Part shown: piece by piece, positions 40,600 through 47,570 of the stretch
Position numbering within the stretch: the first letter of the stretch is position 1
Layout: the number at the start of each line of letters is the position of its first letter
NCBI GenBank assembly: GCA_035283685.1
Contig: DATETJ010000002.1
Coordinates: 248,001 to 312,000, forward strand
Direction of reading: 5' to 3'
DNA length: 64,000 nucleotides
Source of the DNA: Candidatus Bathyarchaeia archaeon
GTDB taxonomy: Archaea; Thermoproteota; Bathyarchaeia; Bathyarchaeales; Bathyarchaeaceae
The notes under the pieces: generated by a model
The model's database searches: none
What the model saw: only the letters and a program-made list of their open reading frames with translations
Told to the model about the DNA's origin: nothing
Program-made: the position numbers and the translations under genes

Positions 40600-40619
40600 T
40601 TTAGTTTACAGTGATAGTC

Positions 40620-41210
40620 ATGCAGTTTCATAATTTGATCGAAGGGCTGTTAGGCTCCAAGGTGAAAGTCAAGGTTCTTAGAACGCTTTGGAGATACCGC
40701 GAGAAGGAATTCACCATAAGGGAACTTGCCAAATTCTTGGGCATATCGCACATGGGCATCAACAAGGTTCTTGATGAACTTGAAAAAACAAACGCCATTA
40801 CTGTGCGGACTCTTGGAAGGTCTTACGCTTTCAAACTGAACGCAAACAGCTATGCAGCAAACATAGTTGAAAGAACGTTTGAACTGGAACATCAAGCCCT
40901 CTCAGAGCTTAAAGACACAATAAAAAGAAAAATGGAGTCTCCTTTGGTTACATCAGTCGCATTGTACGGGAGTGTAGTGGAAGGAAGAGAAACGCCACGA
41001 AGCGACATAGATCTTCTCATCGTAACCAACCACAAAGAAAAGGTGGAAGACATCGTTGCCGAACTTCAGAAGGACATTTCTGACAGATTTGGCAACTCAA
41101 TTTCAGCATATTATGTTGGCGAAGAAGACCTGCAAAAGAGACAAAAGGAATCTCCAATCAAACAAGCTGTACGAAATCACGTGTTGATCTGCGGCAACCC
41201 CCTGGAATAA
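40620..41210 (+). CDS. Winged-HTH fused to MNT-type nucleotidyltransferase
   Basis: The first 85 residues form a winged helix (FTIRELAKFLGISHMGINKV, then LDELEKTNAITVRTLGRSYA), and the rest is a minimal nucleotidyltransferase with the motif ALYGSVVEGRETPRSDIDLL (GS-x-D-x-D). MNT proteins act as antitoxins that AMPylate HEPN RNases. I place the start at the ATG at 40620, though a GTG three codons upstream is possible. A 16-bp palindrome lies just before it. The partner HEPN gene follows by five bases. Confidence 0.88.
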   Translation: MQFHNLIEGLLGSKVKVKVLRTLWRYREKEFTIRELAKFLGISHMGINKVLDELEKTNAITVRTLGRSYAFKLNANSYAANIVERTFELEHQALSELKDTIKRKMESPLVTSVALYGSVVEGRETPRSDIDLLIVTNHKEKVEDIVAELQKDISDRFGNSISAYYVGEEDLQKRQKESPIKQAVRNHVLICGNPLE

Positions 41211-41215
41211 GAACC

Positions 41216-41620
41216 ATGTCCACACGAGTTAGACATGTAAACAAATCTCTCTTCGTTAACTATTTGAGGAAATCTGAAGAATGCTTGGACGCGGCGTCAG
41301 AGTGTCTGAGAAGCGCAAGATGGAACGCAGCTGTTATTAACGCTGTTCACTGCGGAATAAGCGCTTGCGACGCTCTTACAGTCTTCATGCTAGGTGTCAG
41401 ACACGCTGGAGAAAGGCATGAAGACGTAATCAGCCTCATTCAGACAGTTGGTTTACCGAAAGATACCTTAACAGCAAGAAGCAAACAGTTGAGCAGACTG
41501 CTTGGAATAAAGAACGCGGCTGAATACGAAGAAAGACTGATGAACGAAAACGACGCACGAGAAGCTGTAAGAGACGCAGCACGATTCTTCAACTGGGTCA
41601 AAGAATTCCTCAGCAAATGA
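41216..41620 (+). CDS. HEPN-domain protein, likely toxin partner
   Basis: This 134-residue all-helical protein has the pattern of HEPN proteins: LRKSEECLDAASECLRSARW, then AVHCGISACDALTVFMLG, and a C-terminal LLGIKNAAEYEERLM-type helix. The classical R-x4-6-H RNase motif is not obvious; the expected Arg position holds Lys and the His position Tyr. Such variants also occur in HEPN/MNT pairs. It forms an operon with the upstream MNT gene. Toxin activity is inferred from the pair, not shown. Confidence 0.78.
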   Translation: MSTRVRHVNKSLFVNYLRKSEECLDAASECLRSARWNAAVINAVHCGISACDALTVFMLGVRHAGERHEDVISLIQTVGLPKDTLTARSKQLSRLLGIKNAAEYEERLMNENDAREAVRDAARFFNWVKEFLSK

Positions 41621-41659
41621 TTACTGCATTTTAACCCCAAGCCATCGACTGCTGCGTGA

Positions 41660-41722
41660 CTATCGACCGCACCTAAAATAAACACCTTAAGTAGCACTGA
41701 TGCCTCAGGAAGCTCGTATAGT
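41660..41722. repeat. Segment related to 39288-39352
   Basis: The region downstream of, and including, the end of the nucleotidyltransferase gene is repeated upstream of the DUF5678 gene and, more weakly, at the end of the decayed copy near 40360. It indicates local duplication. Confidence 0.5.
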
Positions 41723-42247
41723 CTCCAGAACTCTAAGCACGTCTGCTTGATGGGCTCTTTTTACCAAGTATTTGTTGTCCAGTTTGCCTGCTTGTCTCAC
41801 GAGCACGCTTTTTACGTCTTGCTCATCAACTGCGCCTCTGTCCGGTCTGGCTAACTTGTTCACTATGAAGTCTTCGGGCGAGATGATCCACGCGCTTATG
41901 TTTTTGCCGAGTTTGGCTTTTTTTCTTCGCTTCAAGGTTTCGTTGTCGAACGTAATCCCATCGGGTTTCAGCCAAAGCTCAGCTTCCACCTTCTCTTCAT
42001 GGTCCACAATGACCAGGACTGGGTTGTTCGGCGAATAGACCGTGACTTCCACGCCTATTCCCTGTAGCCATTTGCGAAGCTGGTTCAGTTCCTGCTCTGT
42101 CTTGACTGCAACTGCTATGTCAATGTCAAGTGTGGTTCGCACTCTTCCATAGAAGGGCAGAGCATAGCCTCCAATGATCATGTAAGGAATGTTTCTGCCT
42201 TCAAACAGCTTGATGAGTTTCTGAAGAGTCCCTAATATTGCGGACAA
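41705..42247 (-). CDS. Nucleotidyltransferase (AbiEii/DUF6036-like)
   Basis: This 180-residue protein has the nucleotidyltransferase core YMIIGGYALPFYGRVRTTLD followed by IDIAV, and a C-terminal helical part with WIISPEDFIVNKLARPDRGA. The family includes toxins such as AbiEii that modify tRNA or use NTPs, and antitoxin partners. It is preceded by a winged-HTH gene whose end overlaps its start by 47 bases, the layout of AbiE/MenAT systems. A truncated copy lies at 40360-40566. Confidence 0.8.
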   Translation of the reverse strand: MSAILGTLQKLIKLFEGRNIPYMIIGGYALPFYGRVRTTLDIDIAVAVKTEQELNQLRKWLQGIGVEVTVYSPNNPVLVIVDHEEKVEAELWLKPDGITFDNETLKRRKKAKLGKNISAWIISPEDFIVNKLARPDRGAVDEQDVKSVLVRQAGKLDNKYLVKRAHQADVLRVLETIRAS

Positions 42248-42623
42248 TTGAATTCAACTCCATGAACAATAAAAACGGAGAATGCCCATTCTCAACCAGT
42301 CTCCGCGTGTATAATGCATCTTTGGCAGCCCGTTCCAAGTCTGCCTTCCTAGCTCGAAGAGGCTTCATATTTAGCTTTTTGTAGGTCTCAAGGAAATCCA
42401 AGCCCAGAGCCGTGCACACTATGCTCTTTTTTGGCCTGCCTCGAATTGCATGCCTAACAGCCTGAAACTCGATCAGCTTCTCTTCACTCATTTTCCTTGT
42501 CAGAGACACTATTGTTGATGTTTTCCATCTGAGTTTGTGGACTAGGTCTCTGACGCCACATGCACCTGACGCAGCGGCTTGAAGAATCTGGGACTTCTGC
42601 TCCAAAGACATTTTGTTTCCCAC
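42201..42623 (-). CDS. Winged-helix DNA-binding protein, partner of the nucleotidyltransferase
   Basis: The 140-residue protein starts MGNKMSLEQKSQILQAAASG and has a winged helix: CGVRDLVHKLRWKTSTIVSL, then EKLIEFQAVRHAIRGRPKKS. A second ATG at 42611 is also plausible. It overlaps the downstream nucleotidyltransferase gene by 47 bases, which supports coupled expression. Likely role: repressor/antitoxin of the pair, by analogy with AbiEi-type proteins. Confidence 0.7.
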   Translation of the reverse strand: MGNKMSLEQKSQILQAAASGACGVRDLVHKLRWKTSTIVSLTRKMSEEKLIEFQAVRHAIRGRPKKSIVCTALGLDFLETYKKLNMKPLRARKADLERAAKDALYTRRLVENGHSPFLLFMELNSIVRNIRDSSETHQAV

Positions 42624-42747
42624 AAGGAAACTTATTCAACCATAACTAGGAGAAACCCGCACTTAAACATATTGCAGCAATATTCCCCTAGCGGTTCGCA
42701 GTTCAAAATCCTCAAGATGACTTGATGAAATTCACGCGATCGGCTTT

Positions 42748-42781
42748 GTATAGGATTTTCTATATATAGCTGGTTCTATAC
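42748..42781. repeat. Palindromic element, degenerate copy B
   Basis: GTATAGGATTTTCTATATATAG plus CTGGTTCTATAC follows the plan of the elements at 38536 and 43949, but the arms are partly lost; GTATAG and CTATAC still pair. The first half is almost identical to copy A (TATAGGATTTTCTATATATAG). It overlaps the 3' end of the ATPase gene by six bases. Confidence 0.65.
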
Positions 42782-43927
42782 TTGCGTTGCTACGAAATAG
42801 TCTTTGACGACTTTGTCTGTGATCTGGTATTTTCCGTCTTTTCTTTGGATTAGGTCGTATCTTTCAAGCTCTTGAAGATAGTATGGGAGGCTTGAGAGTT
42901 TGAGTTTTATGTGCTTTGCGATTTGAGATGCTGAGCTTTTTTCTTGTGAGATGGCTTTCAGGATTCCCAGGAGCCGCGTTTCCTTCGTTGAAGTGCCCAA
43001 ATCCTCTTTCAGGATATAATTTACGTAAAGATTGAGCGCACCGGTCGGGTTAGTGAGAATTCTTCTGTAGGTTTCTTCGAGGTGTTCGCGGGGGTTTCGG
43101 TTTTCAGCTAGCATGATGAGGTAGTAGGGGTGTCCCCCCACAAGCTTATACGCTCTTCCTGCCTCTTTTTGGCTGCACCTGGCAGTCTTCATGAACAGTT
43201 CAACCGCGTATTTTTCGGGTAGCTGCCCGATTTCCTCAATGATAAAGTGTCCGAACAGTGGGCTTTCGCCCTTGCCCAAGATGTTTTTCATGAAGTGGAC
43301 TCTTGAGCCGCTGACCACGTATTCCACGTTTTCTCTTTGTTCAATTATGCTTCTTAGCAGTTCGTTTATGGCTTCGAGCTTGGGATACCTCTTGAACTCG
43401 ATCAGATTGGGAAACTCGTCAACGATTACCACGATTCTCCTGCGGCTTTTTTTGGAGACTTCGTTTGCATAATCGAATGCTAGGAGAAACACGGTTCTGT
43501 AGTCTTCGGTTTCTGCCACTTCGGGGCGAATCTGCACTGCGATTTGTCCCTTTTCATCTACTGAAGGCTCGATGGTTAGGCGGAGTCTTTTCAGTTTCGT
43601 GAGTGTTCTTAGCAGGTTGCCCAATGTTATTGAGGCTTTTTCCACCGTACCCAAGTCTTTAGCATAAGCCTTCGTTATTTGAGACATTACATTCTGTGCG
43701 AAATCATACGGCGAAAATCTGTAGACCGAGAGATCGATATAAACGACTATTATCTGTTTGCGCTCAAGTTCCTCTTTGACTTTCAACAGAATGGTAGTCT
43801 TGCCGATCCTTCGAGGACCAATCAACGCGTAGTTTACATCTTTGGAAGGATCCGAAAGGCTCCTTACGAGCTTCGTGACTTCCTTTTCTCTGTCAATGAT
43901 TTCTTTTGGGGGTTTGCCTACAGCCAT
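42776..43927 (-). CDS. Archaeal AAA ATPase (Arch_ATPase, PF01637-type)
   Basis: This 383-residue STAND-like ATPase has Walker A GPRRIGKTTILLKV and Walker B RRIVVIVDEFPN, followed by a sensor region (YVVSGSRVHFMKN) and a C-terminal winged helix (SASQIAKHIKLKLSSLPYYL). Such proteins are lineage-expanded in archaea and associated with mobile or defence DNA. Palindromic repeat copies lie immediately upstream (43949-43984) and at its stop codon. It is preceded by no partner gene. Confidence 0.9.
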   Translation of the reverse strand: MAVGKPPKEIIDREKEVTKLVRSLSDPSKDVNYALIGPRRIGKTTILLKVKEELERKQIIVVYIDLSVYRFSPYDFAQNVMSQITKAYAKDLGTVEKASITLGNLLRTLTKLKRLRLTIEPSVDEKGQIAVQIRPEVAETEDYRTVFLLAFDYANEVSKKSRRRIVVIVDEFPNLIEFKRYPKLEAINELLRSIIEQRENVEYVVSGSRVHFMKNILGKGESPLFGHFIIEEIGQLPEKYAVELFMKTARCSQKEAGRAYKLVGGHPYYLIMLAENRNPREHLEETYRRILTNPTGALNLYVNYILKEDLGTSTKETRLLGILKAISQEKSSASQIAKHIKLKLSSLPYYLQELERYDLIQRKDGKYQITDKVVKDYFVATQV

Positions 43928-43948
43928 ATCAGACGCCTAAAAGGACAG

Positions 43949-43984
43949 TATATAGGAGTCTCTATATATAGGAATTCCTATATA
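43949..43984. repeat. Palindromic element TATATAGGA-18-TCCTATATA, copy C
   Basis: A perfect 9-bp inverted repeat with an 18-base interior holding CTATATATAG at 43962-43971, the same plan and spacing as copy A. It lies 22 bases upstream of the ATPase start and 44 bases upstream of a plus-strand membrane-protein gene. Here it may also serve as a TATA-containing operator. Confidence 0.75.
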
Positions 43985-44027
43985 ACATGGCAGCAGCCTT
44001 TGAGTTAAGAAAAGAAAGAAAAAGGAA

Positions 44028-44339
44028 GTGATGGTGAAGATGTCTATCATAAAAGAAGAATTGAGCACGACGTGGAATAGTAAACCTTTCAAGAACCGTG
44101 AAGAAGTAAAGACGGAGATTCGTGACTGTGACCGGTTTGCTGGCATTTCTCAGTATGCTTGCTTCATATTTGCTGCGTTAGGAGTCATTGGTGATGCAAT
44201 GAACATCACTCTTGGCTTGGAGTCAATGTCGTGGTTTCTGCTGGCTATCGTTGCTGGTCTAAATGCCATAATCGGTCATACGCATGTAGTTGTGGCTAAG
44301 CATTTGCTTGGCATAGAAGCTGAAAGCAAAAAAGAATAG
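44028..44339 (+). CDS. Small two-helix membrane protein (about 100 aa)
   Basis: I do not recognise the family. After a charged 40-residue N-terminus there are two transmembrane helices (YACFIFAALGVIGDAMNITL, then MSWFLLAIVAGLNAIIGHTH). The start may be the GTG/ATG at 44028-44034 or ATG 44040. It reads away from the ATPase and the palindromic element C. A seven-T terminator follows. Confidence 0.6.
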   Translation: MMVKMSIIKEELSTTWNSKPFKNREEVKTEIRDCDRFAGISQYACFIFAALGVIGDAMNITLGLESMSWFLLAIVAGLNAIIGHTHVVVAKHLLGIEAESKKE

Positions 44340-44359
44340 TGAACTCTTCAACTATCCTC

Positions 44360-44366
44360 TTTTTTT
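44360..44366 (+). terminator. T-run terminator
   Basis: Seven consecutive T residues lie 21 bases after the stop of the small membrane-protein gene. Confidence 0.45.
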
Positions 44367-44534
44367 ATGTGTTCATAGAATTTCTATCCAACCAGCCGAA
44401 TTCGTCGCGCTCACTGGAGAAAGGCTTTCTTAGGAGGTTTATCGTGGGCTTCGTTTCAGCTTCGTTTCATGATAACAGTAATCTTAAAGATCATGAAGTT
44501 GATAAGAAGAGAAGGCAAAGGAGACTGCTGTGAC

Positions 44535-44975
44535 ATGGCTAAGCTGCTTGTGTTGTACGATAGCCAGACGGGTAATACTGAGCGTATGGCTCAGGCTTTG
44601 GCTGAGGGCGCTCGCTCCGTAGCTGGGGTTGATGTAGACCTAAAGTACTATGCGGAACCGAAGGAACTAGCCGAAGCTGCCGCCGTAGTCGTAGGCGCGC
44701 CAACATACTACCATGACATTACATTACCGATAAAACAGGTGCTGGAGGAAGCAGCCAAAGCTGGAGTTAAACTACAGGGCAAAGTCGGCGCGGCTTTCGG
44801 TTCGTACGGTTGGAGCGGCGAAGCGCCAGAGCAAGTGTTGGAGATTTTAAAGAACAGGTTTGGCATGAAGACGATTGAGCCGCCAATCGCTGTCTTGTAC
44901 GAGCCTAAGCAGGCGCAGCTTGACGAATGCCGAAAACTGGGTAAGCGCGTCGCCGAGGAAATCGTTGGCAAATAG
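44535..44975 (+). CDS. Flavodoxin-family protein
   Basis: This 146-residue protein begins MAKLLVLYDSQTGNTERMAQ, with the FMN phosphate loop T-x-T/G-N-T, and contains VVVGAPTYYHDITLPIKQVL and AAFGSYGWSGEAPEQV, the FMN isoalloxazine loops. I use the ATG at 44535; an upstream frame exists but is not part of the fold. It is a low-potential electron carrier. It lies 15 bases before the SWIM-domain gene, so the two are cotranscribed. Confidence 0.93.
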   Translation: MAKLLVLYDSQTGNTERMAQALAEGARSVAGVDVDLKYYAEPKELAEAAAVVVGAPTYYHDITLPIKQVLEEAAKAGVKLQGKVGAAFGSYGWSGEAPEQVLEILKNRFGMKTIEPPIAVLYEPKQAQLDECRKLGKRVAEEIVGK

Positions 44976-44990
44976 GCGTCTAGGATAGAG

Positions 44991-45443
44991 ATGAAAGAGA
45001 AGCTGGAAGCTGAGGTGCTCGAAGCCGTCTGCGCCGATGTTCGCTTAGAAGGCACTGTGTCAAACATCCACGTAAACACGCTCATAACAACGTTTGGTCA
45101 GCGAGTCAACAAGGCGCTTGAGGCTCTTAGCGAAAGCCGCATCAAAAAATACGTGTTTCAACCCAGCGGGCGCATAGTCTGGATCGTGGTGGGCAAAGAA
45201 CGCGACTACCTAGTCATGCCTGCAGCTGAGTACTGCTCGTGCGACGATTTCTATTTCCAATTCGACCATGGGCACATATGCTACCACATAATCGCCCAGA
45301 AACTCGCCGAGTCGCTTGGACGCTTCGACTTATTCGAAGACGACGACGACTTCTTCGATATACTCATCCGAGAATGGAAACAGCCTGAGGAGCATCCGCC
45401 GCCAAAGAGGAAGAGGGCAACGAGCAGTGAAGGTACTGTTTAA
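44991..45443 (+). CDS. SWIM zinc-finger protein
   Basis: This 150-residue protein has a SWIM motif: YCSCDDFYFQFDHGHICYHI gives the C-x-C...C-x-H zinc ligands. Small archaeal SWIM proteins of this kind are related to Sws1, a partner of RadA/Rad51 paralogues in recombination. The C-terminus is acidic then basic (EDDDDFFD, PPPKRKRA). The assignment to recombination is from family knowledge. Confidence 0.8.
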   Translation: MKEKLEAEVLEAVCADVRLEGTVSNIHVNTLITTFGQRVNKALEALSESRIKKYVFQPSGRIVWIVVGKERDYLVMPAAEYCSCDDFYFQFDHGHICYHIIAQKLAESLGRFDLFEDDDDFFDILIREWKQPEEHPPPKRKRATSSEGTV

Positions 45444-45445
45444 AT
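45438..45445 (+). promoter_or_regulatory. TATA-like element before the 52-residue membrane protein
   Basis: TTTAAATA lies about 45 bases before the ATG at 45487, overlapping the stop region of the SWIM gene. Confidence 0.4.
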
Positions 45446-45486
45446 AGGCTCTACGGCAAATTAACAGAGACAAAAGTGACCCTGCC

Positions 45487-45645
45487 ATGGCAATGGAAAT
45501 CGGCGCATTCTTCGAAAACGTTGTGCTAACATTCCTGCTCGTAATCACATTCTTCTTCCTAGTCCTAGTCTTCCTCTACATGATCTTCGGCAAAGAAGAA
45601 AAAACAGCCACGGCAACAACACCTAAGACCAAAACTAGCTCCTAG
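45487..45645 (+). CDS. 52-residue single-pass membrane protein
   Basis: A short gene encodes MAMEIGAFFENVV, then one transmembrane helix (LTFLLVITFFFLVLVFLYMI), then a K/T-rich tail. I do not recognise a family. A TATA-like TTTAAATA lies upstream. Its 3' end overlaps the convergent DUF131 gene by 11 bases. Coding character is strong for such a short frame. Confidence 0.6.
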   Translation: MAMEIGAFFENVVLTFLLVITFFFLVLVFLYMIFGKEEKTATATTPKTKTSS

Positions 45646-45916
45646 CAACCTGCTTTCTCATCCAGAAAAACACGATAAAACCGATTATCGTCAACACTGC
45701 AGCAAGGACAATTGCCAGAGGAGCGTAGGGACCAGCGCCAAGCACAATGGGAATCGGCCCAACAAAGATTATTGCGCCGCCGCTCACGGTTCCATCGCCG
45801 CCGAGCAAGGCAGAAGCCACCAGCACAATGACCCCTGCAAACATCAAAACAAAACCGAACAGAAACAACTTCAAAGGCAAACTGGATGTTGCCCCGTGCT
45901 CCTCAGCCTCAAACAT
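45635..45916 (-). CDS. DUF131 family membrane protein (copy 1)
   Basis: This 93-residue protein has two transmembrane helices around the family signature GGAIIFVGPIPIVLG. DUF131 (TIGR00304) is archaeal and of unknown function. It lies 14 bases downstream of a paralogue, so the two form an operon. Confidence 0.88.
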   Translation of the reverse strand: MFEAEEHGATSSLPLKLFLFGFVLMFAGVIVLVASALLGGDGTVSGGAIIFVGPIPIVLGAGPYAPLAIVLAAVLTIIGFIVFFWMRKQVARS

Positions 45917-45930
45917 AATTCCAAGTCTTC

Positions 45931-46218
45931 CTACCTGAAGATTCCATAGGAAAACAACGTGAAGACAAAGAGCAAAACAACCAACACAATCGACAATATC
46001 AAAATGATCTTAACTGACTCCTTGTCTGTTCCGAAGACTATGGGAATTGGACCGATAATCACTGCGCCTCCGCCTCTCACTTTGCCCTTGCCGCCTTTTG
46101 CACCTGAGAGCATCAGCCACATCATGGCGATGAATGCGACTGCAAAGCCCACGAGAAGTAACGCAACACCGATGCTCGAAAGAAGCTGATCAGCCACAGA
46201 GCTTTCACATCTGTACAA
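45931..46218 (-). CDS. DUF131 family membrane protein (copy 2)
   Basis: This 95-residue paralogue carries GGGAVIIGPIPIVFG between two transmembrane helices (IGVALLLVGFAVAFIAMMWL and IILILSIVLVVLLFVFTLF). The start may be the ORF ATG or a few codons later. It is the first gene of the DUF131 pair, divergent from the RPA gene. Confidence 0.88.
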   Translation of the reverse strand: MYRCESSVADQLLSSIGVALLLVGFAVAFIAMMWLMLSGAKGGKGKVRGGGAVIIGPIPIVFGTDKESVKIILILSIVLVVLLFVFTLFSYGIFR

Positions 46219-46263
46219 TTAGGTTACTGAACCCTGTTTCAGATAAGCTTTCACAGAAGTAGG

Positions 46264-46275
46264 TTTAAATAAAAT
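46264..46275 (+). promoter_or_regulatory. TATA box of the RPA-like gene
   Basis: TTTAAATAAAAT lies about 40 bases before the GTG start at 46310, consistent with initiation near 46295 and a very short leader. Confidence 0.55.
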
Positions 46276-46309
46276 CTCTCCGCGAAACTAGTGCAGAGCC
46301 CTGAAAAAA

Positions 46310-47527
46310 GTGGACCTCGAAAACATTGTGCAGCGAATACTGCTAACGCGACGCGACCTCACACGAAGCGAGGTGCTCAGGAGAATCTATGACAAGAAGC
46401 GCTCATCCGACGACTACTTCCTCGACGAAGTCGCCGCCCGCATAGTCGCCATGGAATTAGGCGTCGAAATCCAAAGCCAAGAAGAAGCGTTTCCCAGCGA
46501 AATCGCCATCAAAGACCTAGTCTCAGGCTTAAACGACGTAACTATTGTTGGACGAGTCATCGCCGTTTATCCAGTTCAGACTTTCACCCGCAAAGACTTC
46601 AAAGAAGGAAAATTGGCTCGTTTGCTTCTAACAGATGGAACAGGCACTTTAAAGCTGGTCTTATGGGACGACAATGTGGACCTTGTTGAAACTGGAAAGA
46701 TGCAGCAGGGACAAATCGTCAGAGTCCTCCATGCTTATGTGCGTGAATCCTTTGATGGCAGACTTGAACTGCACCTTGGAAGAAAGGGAGACTTGGAGAT
46801 TTCACCCCAAGGCATTGATGAAAGCCGCTTTCCCCACACAGCCGAAGCCATGGACAAGATTGCACAGGTGACACCTCAGAAAAAGAAGACCAGCGTGCAA
46901 GGACAAGTTACAAGCGTGTTCCCAATTTCAGAATTCACTAGGAAGGATAGTTCAAGCGGCAAGGTCAGGCGACTACGCCTCAAAGACGAAACCGGAGAGA
47001 CAACTCTCGTATTCTGGAACGAAAAAGTGGATGAACTCGGCACAGTGGACGAGGGCGACCACCTCCGCATAACAAACGCCAGAGTCAAAACAGGACTTGA
47101 CGGCAGAGTTGAAGTGCACGTAGAAAACTCCAGCCAAATCCAGAAGACAGCTGGTCAAGCAGCTAGACCAATCGCTAAAAGCGAAACAACACGTAGAATA
47201 GCGGATTTGGCGGAAGGCGAACTAGCCATTATCGAAGCCGCTGTCACATCCGCACCAATAATAAAAGAGGTTACCACGTCTCGAGGCGAGAATGTGCTTG
47301 TAGCTTCATTCGATCTAGCCGATGAATCAGGGACAATCGGAGTTTCACTGTGGCGAAAACACACCGAGTTCGCAAGAGAGCTGTCAATCGGCACCAAGAT
47401 TAAGTTGAAAGACGTTTACGTCAAGAAAGGCTTTCTAAATCCTCTGGAACTTGCTTCTCGAAGCTCAACAACGGTTGAGATCGTTTCAAAGCCTGCGACT
47501 CTGCAACCAGAAAATAAACTAGAATAA
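46310..47527 (+). CDS. RPA-like single-stranded DNA-binding protein, three OB folds
   Basis: This 405-residue protein has an N-terminal helical region followed by three OB folds. The first two carry the repeated motifs VGRVIAVYPVQTFTRKDFKE and VTSVFPISEFTRKDSSSGKV, each followed by a LVLWDDN- or LVFWNEK-type strand; the third has GVSLWRKHTEF. No zinc finger is present, as in many archaeal RPAs. It protects single-stranded DNA in replication and repair. It starts with GTG. Confidence 0.92.
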   Translation: MDLENIVQRILLTRRDLTRSEVLRRIYDKKRSSDDYFLDEVAARIVAMELGVEIQSQEEAFPSEIAIKDLVSGLNDVTIVGRVIAVYPVQTFTRKDFKEGKLARLLLTDGTGTLKLVLWDDNVDLVETGKMQQGQIVRVLHAYVRESFDGRLELHLGRKGDLEISPQGIDESRFPHTAEAMDKIAQVTPQKKKTSVQGQVTSVFPISEFTRKDSSSGKVRRLRLKDETGETTLVFWNEKVDELGTVDEGDHLRITNARVKTGLDGRVEVHVENSSQIQKTAGQAARPIAKSETTRRIADLAEGELAIIEAAVTSAPIIKEVTTSRGENVLVASFDLADESGTIGVSLWRKHTEFARELSIGTKIKLKDVYVKKGFLNPLELASRSSTTVEIVSKPATLQPENKLE

Positions 47528-47570
47528 TTTCATAAAAAATAACAACAAATCTTATAAGCTAAAACCGCTG

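Noticed and set aside
40404-40631. 75-residue minus ORF
   Set aside because: Only its middle resembles the nucleotidyltransferase; the rest is out of frame. It is a fragment, not a gene.
44339-44533. 64-residue plus ORF between the membrane protein and flavodoxin genes
   Set aside because: It begins immediately after a stop, contains a T-run terminator, and shows no protein-like pattern.
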